From Acidimicrobiales bacterium (GTDB lineage Bacteria > Actinomycetota > Acidimicrobiia > Acidimicrobiales > SZUA-35): 33,764 nt of DNA. Location: NCBI GenBank assembly GCA_024638805.1, contig JAHEJO010000010.1, positions 1 to 33,764 of the forward strand, read 5' to 3'. Positions within the stretch are counted from its first letter, which is position 1. Every line of letters starts with the position of its first letter. The translations under genes were made by a program, and so were the position numbers. The notes beneath the pieces were generated by a model. That model saw only the letters and a program-made list of their open reading frames with translations, had not been told where the DNA came from and did no database searches. Shown piece by piece: positions 1 through 7,596 of this stretch.

Positions 1-82
1 CGGTGACGCCGCCAATCACCGTGATGAGGAGTCGCGCGAAGAGATCGCGCCACCATTTCCGCCTGTCCGCAAGCCTGTCCAT
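1..82 (-). CDS. N-terminus of a probable membrane protein, truncated by the window edge (MDRLADRRKWWRDLFARLLITVIGGVT...)
   Basis: Reverse-strand open frame from ATG at 82 to the window edge; charged N-terminus followed by a hydrophobic stretch. Confidence 0.4.
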   Translation of the reverse strand, partial: MDRLADRRKWWRDLFARLLITVIGGVT

Positions 83-217
83 CGCGACATCCTACTCACG
101 GGACGAGCCCACTCGTCAGCGCCGTCGGCTCCGCCCGGGCTCCCGTGAACAGCCTTCTGAACAGGGAATCTCGGGTACTTGCGTCGTGTGAGGTCTGTTG
201 TGACCCATTTCCCCTGC

Positions 218-667
218 TCACGACCGGCGCTTCATGAAGAGGCTCGCTTCCAGCGACATGACCACCTCGTCCCGCTGATTCAACAGCTCCTGCCTGAACA
301 GGATGATGCCCCGGTCGGGCTTGGAGCTCGAGGTTCGGGTGTCGAGAACCGTGAGGCGTAGTCGAAGTTGGTCACCCGCTCGCACAGGTGCATTCCATCG
401 GAGTTTGTCGACCCCGGGCGAACCCATGCTCGAAGGACCCAGCAGCGTCGTCAGTAGGCGCATCAGCACCGATCCGGTGTGCCAGCCGCTGGCGATGAGG
501 CCGCCGTAGATGCTCGCCGCCGCCGCTTCGGGATCGACGTGGAACGGCTGGGGATCGAACTCGGCGGCGAAAGACCTCATTCGTTCCTCGGTGATCTCGT
601 ACGAATCGGTCACGAACATCTCACCGACGGACCAATCCTCGAAATAGCGTTCCTTCACGTCGACCAT
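218..667 (-). CDS. MaoC-like (hot-dog fold) dehydratase family protein
   Basis: MVDVKERYFEDWSVGEMF..FAAEFDPQPFHVDPEAAAASIYGGLIASGWHTGSVLMRL is typical of MaoC dehydratases; the upstream extension of the ORF runs through intergenic repeat and was trimmed. Confidence 0.85.
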   Translation of the reverse strand: MVDVKERYFEDWSVGEMFVTDSYEITEERMRSFAAEFDPQPFHVDPEAAAASIYGGLIASGWHTGSVLMRLLTTLLGPSSMGSPGVDKLRWNAPVRAGDQLRLRLTVLDTRTSSSKPDRGIILFRQELLNQRDEVVMSLEASLFMKRRS

Positions 668-733
668 GCCCCCGACCCTACGCGCTCGGACCGACCACCC
701 ACTCCCGCAGCGCCGGTCTGCGCCACTCCCACT

Positions 734-969
734 CCGAAATCTCGTGCCCCGCACCACGTTCTGCGTGGGCTGGACTCGACAGAAACCTCGGTCGGTGAGG
801 TGGAGACGGCAGAGGATCCGTCGGACGACAGAACAGGGCTTCCTCCCACACAGGGCGACGGTGTGTGTCGCTTCTGGCGTGACGAACCCATAATCCGTGT
901 CCAGCCCACGTTCGTTGCCCTTCTTCGTGTCCAGCCGACGCAAGACGTTGGCAGCACACGACTTTTCGG
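734..969. repeat. Interspersed palindromic element, copy A (~236 bp)
   Basis: Ends CCGAAATCTCGTGCCC / CACACGACTTTTCGG are inverted; internal GTGGGCTGGACTCGACAGAA and CGCTTCTGGCGTG..CGTGTCCAGCCCAC motifs; collinear with copy B and nearly the same length. Confidence 0.85.
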
Positions 970-1194
970 GGTCGGGAGGGGCTCCGGGTCGGGAAAGGCC
1001 GATGACCTGCCGCTGGTGGTGTTGGTGGACCTGCTGGTCCACGAGTGCGCCCCAAGTAGGCCGGCGATCGTCTCGTCGAGGAACTTGACCTCCTGGGCGG
1101 GAGCAGGGCCCTTCGGCACTGCCAGCGCACCGGCACGAGCCGTATCGTGTGGGGAAGATACACGCCGGCACGACCGGCACGGAGGTGACACGGC

Positions 1195-2313
1195 ATGGAC
1201 CGATTCACGATTCCGACGGCCTATTGGCACGCGCTCGACGATGGGCGAATCCAGTGCGACGTGTGTCCGCGGGAGTGCAAACTCCGTCCCGGCCAGCGGG
1301 GCGTGTGCTTCGTCCGGGCCCGCGACACGATCGAAGGGGTCGATGGCGTAGTGCTGACCACCTACGGCCGTTCGAGCGGTTTCTGTGTCGACCCGATCGA
1401 GAAGAAGCCGCTCAACCACTTCCTCCCCGGGTCCGCTGTGTTCTCGTTCGGCACCGCCGGCTGCAACCTCGCCTGCCGCTTCTGCCAGAACTGGGACATC
1501 TCCAAATCGAAGGAGATCGACACCCTCGCCGACGACGCCTCCCCCACGGCCATCGCACAGACCGCACGCGACCTCGGCTGCCGTAGCGTCGCGTTCACCT
1601 ACAACGACCCGACGATCTTCCTCGAGTACGCGATCGACGTGGCCCAAGCGTGTCACGAGCTCGGTGTCCGCACCGTCGCCGTCACCGCCGGCTACATCAA
1701 CCCCGACCCGCGACGGGACTTCTACCGGCACCTCGACGCAGCCAACGTCGACCTGAAGGCCTTCACCGACGAGTTCTACAAGCACACCGCGATGGCCGAC
1801 CTGAACACCGTGCTGGAGTCGATCGAGTACCTGCACCACGAAACCGACGTCTGGATCGAACTGACCACGCTCCTGATCCCCGGCCACAACGACAGCGACG
1901 TAGAACTGCACCGCATGACCCAGTGGGTCGTCGAGCACGTCGGCCCCGACGTACCGATGCACTTCACGGCATTCCACCCCGACTACAAGATGCTCGACGT
2001 ACCGCCAACCCCACCTGCCACGCTCGCCCGGGCACGGCGGATCGCGATCGAGAACGGCGTGCGGTTCGCCTACACGGGCAATGTCCACGACCGTGAGGGC
2101 GGCAGCTCGTTCTGCCACTCCTGTGGCGCCAAGGTGATCGACCGCGACTGGTACGTGCTCGGCCACTACGGGCTCGACGACACCGGCCACTGCGTCGCGT
2201 GCGGCGCCGAGATGCCCGGCGTCTTCGACGGCCCGGCCGGCACCTGGGGCGCCCGGCGCCAACCGGTGAGGATGCGGCGCCGCGCCGATCGCCAGGGGGT
2301 CACCTCCCCGTGA
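1195..2313 (+). CDS. amrS: AmmeMemoRadiSam system radical SAM enzyme
   Basis: CDVCPRECKLRPGQRGVCFVR N-terminus, CNLACRFCQNWDISK radical SAM CxxxCxxC motif, C-terminal CxxC pairs; 372 aa. Confidence 0.9.
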   Translation: MDRFTIPTAYWHALDDGRIQCDVCPRECKLRPGQRGVCFVRARDTIEGVDGVVLTTYGRSSGFCVDPIEKKPLNHFLPGSAVFSFGTAGCNLACRFCQNWDISKSKEIDTLADDASPTAIAQTARDLGCRSVAFTYNDPTIFLEYAIDVAQACHELGVRTVAVTAGYINPDPRRDFYRHLDAANVDLKAFTDEFYKHTAMADLNTVLESIEYLHHETDVWIELTTLLIPGHNDSDVELHRMTQWVVEHVGPDVPMHFTAFHPDYKMLDVPPTPPATLARARRIAIENGVRFAYTGNVHDREGGSSFCHSCGAKVIDRDWYVLGHYGLDDTGHCVACGAEMPGVFDGPAGTWGARRQPVRMRRRADRQGVTSP

Positions 2314-3104
2314 GCACCCGTCGTCCCGCCGTCGCCGGCATGTTCTACCCGTCCGACCGCGGCGAGCTCCGAAGCTCGATCCAGAGGGCGTTCGCCGACG
2401 CCGTTGCACCGCCCACGCCGCACGCCACGCCACCCAAGGCTTTGGTCGTCCCCCATGCCGGCTACGTCTACTCCGGTGCGGTCGCCGCCAGCGCCATTGG
2501 TTGCCTCGCTTCGACCGCCGAACGGATCGAACGGGTCATCCTGCTCGGTCCGAGCCATCGTGTGTACGTGCGCGGCATGGCCGTCCCCTCCGTCGACTCC
2601 TTCGACACCCCGCTCGGCAGGGTTGCCATCGATACCGAGCTCCGCACCACCGTCCTCGCCCTCCCGTCCGTCGTCGTCGACGACGAACCCCACCGCCAGG
2701 AGCACAGCCTCGAGGTGGAGCTGCCCTTCCTACAGACCGTGCTCGAGCGTTTCACACTGCTCCCCCTGTCGGTGGGCGACACCACCAGCGAAGAGGTCGC
2801 CGCCGTCCTCGACGCCGTGTGGGGCGGACCCGAGACGCTGGTCGTGATCAGCACCGACCTGTCGCACTACCACCAGTACGACGAAGCGGTTCGCCTGGAC
2901 GCCCGCACCGCAGCGGCGATCGTCGCCGCCGACCCCGACGCCATCGGCGACAGCGATGCGTGCGGATCCCGACCGCTGCGCGGCATGCTGCGGGTGGCGG
3001 CGGCGCGCGGCCTGCCCATCGAGCAGATCGACCTGCGCAACTCCGGCGATACCACCGGCGACCCGGACCGGGTAGTGGGATACGGCGCGTTCGCAGTTGG
3101 CTGA
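2310..3104 (+). CDS. amrB: AmmeMemoRadiSam system protein B (MEMO1 family)
   Basis: GTG start overlaps the upstream stop (GTGA); RRPAVAGMFYP..., VVPHAGYVYSGAVAASA, VILLGPSHRVYVRGMAVP, QEHSLEVELPFLQ. Confidence 0.9.
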   Translation: MSTRRPAVAGMFYPSDRGELRSSIQRAFADAVAPPTPHATPPKALVVPHAGYVYSGAVAASAIGCLASTAERIERVILLGPSHRVYVRGMAVPSVDSFDTPLGRVAIDTELRTTVLALPSVVVDDEPHRQEHSLEVELPFLQTVLERFTLLPLSVGDTTSEEVAAVLDAVWGGPETLVVISTDLSHYHQYDEAVRLDARTAAAIVAADPDAIGDSDACGSRPLRGMLRVAAARGLPIEQIDLRNSGDTTGDPDRVVGYGAFAVG

Positions 3105-3169
3105 GCTCCGGCGAAGAACGGACCGCCCAAGGTGCTCCGATCCCGCGCCGCCCCGTCGCGCGCTCCCCG

Positions 3170-3404
3170 CCGAGATATCGTGTCCAGCCCACCGATTTGG
3201 TGGGCTCGGCACGCCAGAACGAGCTCATTGTGGGCTGGAGACGACAGAAGAACCGAGTGACGACAGAAGCGTTGACGTTCGGGCCGGAATGTCGTCGGTC
3301 ATCGCTTCTGGCGTGGCGCAGCCGTTCTGGCGTGCCCAGCCCACATGAGCCACCTTCTGTCGTGACCACCCCACCGAAACCGTGCACTCCACACGATTTT
3401 TCGG
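3170..3404. repeat. Interspersed palindromic element, copy B (~235 bp)
   Basis: Starts CCGAGATATCGTGTCCAGCCCACC and ends CTCCACACGATTTTTCGG; the left arm aligned to the reverse complement of the right arm matches about two thirds of positions by eye, over ~110 nt. Confidence 0.9.
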
Positions 3405-3430
3405 GACGGGAACGGAGAGGTAAGGGACGG

Positions 3431-3955
3431 TCAGGCGGCGCCGCCGGAGATCTCGAGGTTCACGCCGGTGATGTACGACGCGTCATCGGAGAGCAGGAAC
3501 CTCGCCGCCGACGCCACCTCCTCCAGACTGCCGTACCGTCGCAGCGGGACCGAACCGATCATCTGCGCCGCCACCTCTGTGTCGGTGTCGGCGAAGTACT
3601 GGCTCTTGACCGCCGCCTGCTGGGCCACCTGGTTGTCCCACATGTCCCCAGGCCCGATGAAGGCCGGACTGATGGCGTTGACCCGGATACCGAACGGGGC
3701 GAGATCCTTGGCCGCGCTCTTGGTCATGCCGATCACGGCGGCCTTGGAGGCGGAGTAGGCCGGCATGTTCGGCGCCCCGGAGACCCCGGCCATCGAGGCG
3801 GTATTGACGATCGCTCCAGCCGATCCAGCGACGCGCAGGAGTTGCGCACTCGACTGCAGCACATGGAAGACGCCGACCACGTTCACATCCAGCACCCTCA
3901 CCAGGTCGGCCGGGTCGTGGCCATCGTCGATCACTCGAAGTTCAACAAGGAGCAC
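3431..3955 (-). pseudogene. 5'-truncated short-chain dehydrogenase/reductase (C-terminal part only)
   Basis: DVNVVGVFHVLQ..GAIVNTASMAG..AYSASKAAVIGMTKSAAKDLAPFGIRVNAISP..VNLEISGGAA is the SDR C-terminal half; the N-terminal TGxxxGxG Rossmann motif is absent. Confidence 0.8.
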
Positions 3956-4069
3956 TTCGTCAGGTTTGCCGCATGGTCCGAGATCGACACCCTGGTGACC
4001 ACCTCCGAGCTGGACCCGGACATCGTCGCCCAGATCGAGGCGACCGGAACTACGGTGCTGTTGGCGTGA
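3910..4069 (+). pseudogene. 5'-truncated DeoR/GlpR-family regulator (C-terminal ~50 aa only)
   Basis: VVAIVDHSKFNKEHFVRFAAWSEIDTLVTTSELDPDIVAQIEATGTTVLLA* resembles the DeoR sugar-binding C-terminus (..ADSSKFG..LVTD..); no HTH domain upstream. Confidence 0.65.
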
Positions 4070-4887
4070 ACTCGGCGGAAAGCTCCGGTGGGTTCGAGCT
4101 CCCCGGGTGGTCCCCTGCCCGCCACCTCGAACTGGTTGCCGCCGAGGTGGCGACGGTGGCCGCAGATGTGATTCGAGGTTCGCTCGGAGCCGCCGCGCCG
4201 GCGCGCACGAAGACCAGTCCGACCGACGTGGTCACCCACACCGATCTCCGATCGGAGAAAGTGATCAGGGCCGAGCTGTTGCAGCGTTGCCCCGGTTCGG
4301 CGATCGTCGGTGAGGAGCTCGACGACGTTGCCGGTGTGTCGGGGGTCGAGTGGATCGTGGACCCGATCGACGGAACCGTGAACTTCCTCTACGACCTGCC
4401 GGTGGTCTCGGTCAGCATCGCCGCCACGACCGGCGGCAAGGTCGTGGCCGGCGCGGTGGCCGATGTAGTCCGCGGTGAGATCTTCACCGCCACCCTGGGC
4501 GAGGGCGCCCGCCGTGACGGGACCCCGATCACCACCGCGAAACCGTCCGATTTGGCCCAGTCCCTGATCGGCACCGGGTTCTCCTACGACTCCGAGCTGC
4601 GGTCGCTCCAGGTGGAGATCCTTCGGGGCCTGCTACCAGCCTCACGAGACGTTCGCTGCATGGGCTCCGCCGCGCTGCACATGTGCTGGGTGGGCTGCGG
4701 TCGCCTCGACGGCTACTACGAACAGCACACCCAGATCTACGACTATGCCGCCGGCGGATTGATCGCAGCCGAAGCGGGCGCCACCGTGGAGCTTCCCGGT
4801 TCCAACCGGATCGGCCTCGCCATCGGCGCAGCGCCGACGATCTTCGATGATCTCCGGTCGATCGTCAGGGCAACCGCCGGGGGTTGA
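4066..4887 (+). CDS. Inositol monophosphatase family protein
   Basis: GEELDD...EWIVDPIDGTVNFLYDLPVVSVSIA is an IMPase motif; candidate GTG start overlaps the TGA of the DeoR remnant. Confidence 0.88.
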   Translation: MNSAESSGGFELPGWSPARHLELVAAEVATVAADVIRGSLGAAAPARTKTSPTDVVTHTDLRSEKVIRAELLQRCPGSAIVGEELDDVAGVSGVEWIVDPIDGTVNFLYDLPVVSVSIAATTGGKVVAGAVADVVRGEIFTATLGEGARRDGTPITTAKPSDLAQSLIGTGFSYDSELRSLQVEILRGLLPASRDVRCMGSAALHMCWVGCGRLDGYYEQHTQIYDYAAGGLIAAEAGATVELPGSNRIGLAIGAAPTIFDDLRSIVRATAGG

Positions 4888-4910
4888 GCCGGGTTCGAGG
4901 ACACACGGGG

Positions 4911-5714
4911 TCACTGCGGATCACGTCGCCTCCACAGTTCGAGAAGCTCGGACTCCTCGGATCCAACGTCCTCGGCCAACCTCGAGGCGGCGATGACCGA
5001 CTCCCACACGGGCAATACGGCATCGTTGAAATCGAGGATGTCGTGGACCTCGGTCCGGTAATGGGACAGGAAGCGGTTGAGGATCTCGGCTGAGCCGGCG
5101 GGTAGATACGGGTGCTCGGCATCGGCGCCGAGCGGGCGCACCAGCAGCGACGTCCTCACCACATCGGCCGCCGGATGACCGATGGCGGCATCGAACCAGT
5201 CGATCACCACCGGTCCGCGCCGGCTCATGAGCACGTTGCCGGGGTGCAGGTCGCCGTGGAGGAGGGCGGCGCCGTGCGGCAGGGACCGGGCGAGATCACA
5301 GGCCCGATCCTTGTCCTCGGCATCCAACTGGGACGCCGTCTGGATCTTGGCACACATCCGACCGATCAGATCCGGTATCCCCGCCGGCAGGGCAGCCCGG
5401 AAGATCTCCGTCTGGATGGCGGCCAGCTCGGAGGCGTATCCGGCCGTGTCCTCTGGCCGCTCCAGGATCAGCTGCCACATGGAGGGCCCCGTGACACGCT
5501 CGAACACGATCGACTCCCGGCCATCGATGTCGATCGTGCTCCTCACCTCCGGAGACGGGATTCCCAACGCGTTCACCACCGAGGTGAACCGCGCTTCGAG
5601 TTCGGACCAATGCTCGGGCACGCCGGGGCGTTGGACCTTCACCACCGAGTCCGGACCGAACGCGTACACGCGCGACGTGCGACCGTTGGCAACCAACTCG
5701 CCGAGCTGTGGCAC
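4911..5714 (-). CDS. Aminoglycoside phosphotransferase (APH)-family kinase
   Basis: ALLHGDLHPGNVLMSRRGPVVIDWFDAAIGHPAADVVRTSLLV catalytic and metal-binding motifs; GTG start chosen at VPQLGELVANG. Confidence 0.85.
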   Translation of the reverse strand: MPQLGELVANGRTSRVYAFGPDSVVKVQRPGVPEHWSELEARFTSVVNALGIPSPEVRSTIDIDGRESIVFERVTGPSMWQLILERPEDTAGYASELAAIQTEIFRAALPAGIPDLIGRMCAKIQTASQLDAEDKDRACDLARSLPHGAALLHGDLHPGNVLMSRRGPVVIDWFDAAIGHPAADVVRTSLLVRPLGADAEHPYLPAGSAEILNRFLSHYRTEVHDILDFNDAVLPVWESVIAASRLAEDVGSEESELLELWRRRDPQ

Positions 5715-5739
5715 CGCATCAGTGTGGCACCGATGACGA

Positions 5740-5898
5740 CCCCCACACCGAAACCCACTCAGCGTGCTCCGCCCCCACCGGACGGTTTCTGTCGTGCCCA
5801 GTGCACCTCGACCCACTTCTAGCGTGTCCAGCCCACTGTTTCGGTGGGCTGGATACGAAATTTCGGCGGCGGTGTGGGCTGGGCACGAGGTTTGGCGG
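5740..5898. repeat. Interspersed palindromic element, partial or rearranged copy C
   Basis: TTCTAGCGTGTCCAGCCCACTGTTTCGGTGGGCTGGATACGAAATTTCGG (about 5817-5866) matches the reverse complement of the left end of copy B; a further GTGTGGGCTGGGCACGAGGTTTGGCGG follows. Confidence 0.8.
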
Positions 5899-5914
5899 AG
5901 GAGGACCTCGCCGG

Positions 5915-6850
5915 CTAGCGCCAGGTGGACTCTTTGACCGGAGCCGGGAGCGGAGCGACGGATCGACCGGTCACCTCGTCGAGATGAGCCAACACACCGG
6001 GTGCGACGAGAAGGACCGGCAATATCCACGCCATCACGTATCGCGTGAGCTGACCGTCGAACGAACCCACGCTCATGTTCACCAGGATCGAGGCCATCCA
6101 GCCGGCCGAGAACCCGAGCAGCAGCCGCACGGCGACGCTCTGATCCCGCCGGGCTGCTGCGTCGTACTGGGCGTACAGCGGCAAGTGCCGGTCCGAAGTC
6201 GACCCTTCCGCATTGACCAGGCCGATCCTCGGCGCCACACCGAGGGCAAACAGCATGAAACCGAGCATCCACAGCTGAAGAGCTCCGACGTCGGCGCGTC
6301 CACCGATGAGCTCCATAGTCGGGTACGTGATCAGAGCGGTCGCGACGATGCCCGACCACTGACTACTCCGCCTGGCCTGACGCGTTCGACGGAGACGATC
6401 GCCGATGAGGGCGCCGGCGACACCGCCGACGAACACCGAACCGGCCAGAAGTAGAACCGCCACCGAGTCGAGCAGACCTCGAATCTCGCCGTAGGTCTGA
6501 AGTTCGAGGAAACGCCAGATGATCCGTCCGGTCCCAGCCCCGACGAAGACACCGAAGGCTGCCGCCGCGGTCACGATGGCCGACGCCGGCCGATCGGAGC
6601 CGGTCACCGCCGCCAGGGCGACGGCGCCCACGATGGTTGCGATGGGAACGCACAGGAACACCAACATCGGCCGCCAGACATCGGATCGGGCGGCGGAAAC
6701 GTCGGCCAGGACCGGGCCCACGTCGTTGCCGATCACGACGACGCCGAAGGCGGTCACGACTGCGGTGACGAATGCCAGCCCGGTCATCATGGCCGGTGAG
6801 GGCCGGCCGCCGGCTCCCCACGGCCGGGCCGAAGCGATATGGGGTTTCAC
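5915..6850 (-). CDS. Polytopic membrane protein of unknown function
   Basis: 311-aa ORF with several hydrophobic segments. Confidence 0.7.
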   Translation of the reverse strand: MKPHIASARPWGAGGRPSPAMMTGLAFVTAVVTAFGVVVIGNDVGPVLADVSAARSDVWRPMLVFLCVPIATIVGAVALAAVTGSDRPASAIVTAAAAFGVFVGAGTGRIIWRFLELQTYGEIRGLLDSVAVLLLAGSVFVGGVAGALIGDRLRRTRQARRSSQWSGIVATALITYPTMELIGGRADVGALQLWMLGFMLFALGVAPRIGLVNAEGSTSDRHLPLYAQYDAAARRDQSVAVRLLLGFSAGWMASILVNMSVGSFDGQLTRYVMAWILPVLLVAPGVLAHLDEVTGRSVAPLPAPVKESTWR

Positions 6851-6886
6851 GACGTCTGAATCGGCCTGGCCCGGGGTGCCCTTTAG

Positions 6887-7144
6887 TCATCCGGGAGTGT
6901 CGATCACCTGGGCGAACTGGACACCGATCAGATCGTTGTCGCGGCCTGTGATCGTGACATAGGTCGACACGTCGGCCAACTGGAGGTCACCGTTGAACAA
7001 GGTGGAGATGTCCGCCACCTCGAACCAGCCCTTTTCGGCGTCGGGGTTGCGATTCACGATGTCGCCCACCTGGGCGTCCATGAGCCGCACCTTGGCCGTC
7101 TTGATGATTCGCCGTCGCAACGGAACCTCCTGTGCGATACCCAA
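6887..7144 (-). CDS. Small protein of unknown function (85 aa)
   Basis: Open frame with plausible composition, divergent from the gene at 7257. Confidence 0.55.
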   Translation of the reverse strand: MGIAQEVPLRRRIIKTAKVRLMDAQVGDIVNRNPDAEKGWFEVADISTLFNGDLQLADVSTYVTITGRDNDLIGVQFAQVIDTPG

Positions 7145-7208
7145 CCGGAAAACAGCCGGTACGCCCCACTATCGGCGCCAAGTCGGCAGCGATGAACCGT
7201 CGCAATAA

Positions 7209-7224
7209 TCGAACTCCCGTTCGA
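7209..7224. promoter_or_regulatory. LexA/SOS box (TCGAAC-TCCC-GTTCGA)
   Basis: Perfect dyad matching the actinobacterial LexA consensus TCGAAC-N4-GTTCGA, 32 bp upstream of the ATG at 7257. Confidence 0.75.
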
Positions 7225-7256
7225 ACGGTGTCACACCCCTTGGCCATCATGGGTTC

Positions 7257-7580
7257 ATGACTTTCACCTACGTCCCCGCCATCGATCTCACCGACCGAGC
7301 ACTCAGGTCCGATCCCAGCCCGGTCTTCGCCGTCACGCTCAGCTCGGGTCGCACCGTCGAGGTGACCGAGACCGACTTCTACGAGCCCGAAGGGCCCCTC
7401 ACCACTTTCTTTCGCAGCGGGTCGGCCACCAGGACGATCGACGTGTGGAGCGAACGCGTGGCCAGCTTCCGCACCGCCGAAATCGTCTCGATATGCCAAT
7501 CCGATGTCCGATCGCAGGTGCATCCGTCAGCGCAGAATCTCGACGGCGACCGGCCGGCGCTCACCGTCGTGCCCGCGTGA
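7257..7580 (+). CDS. Small protein of unknown function (107 aa), candidate SOS-regulated gene
   Basis: ATG downstream of the LexA-like box; open frame to 7580. Confidence 0.6.
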   Translation: MTFTYVPAIDLTDRALRSDPSPVFAVTLSSGRTVEVTETDFYEPEGPLTTFFRSGSATRTIDVWSERVASFRTAEIVSICQSDVRSQVHPSAQNLDGDRPALTVVPA

Positions 7581-7596
7581 ACAACGCCGACGGCGC

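Noticed and set aside
990-1190. Possible small minus-strand protein remnant (KGPAPAQEVKFLDETIAGLLGA...)
   Set aside because: Plausible peptide but no recognisable family, no clear start, and apparent frame change; too weak to call.
655-2433. 592-aa minus-strand ORF and other long ORFs antisense to the radical SAM/Memo genes
   Set aside because: High-GC antisense open frames; composition is low-complexity and the opposite strand encodes clear conserved proteins.
734-3404. CRISPR array interpretation of the repeated GTCCAGCCCAC motifs
   Set aside because: Motif copies alternate orientation, vary in sequence and spacing, and are not separated by unique constant-length spacers; no cas genes nearby.
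2501-4069. 522-aa plus-strand ORF
   Set aside because: Out-of-frame reading through Memo, repeat B and the antisense of the SDR gene; only the last ~50 codons (DeoR remnant) look like real protein.
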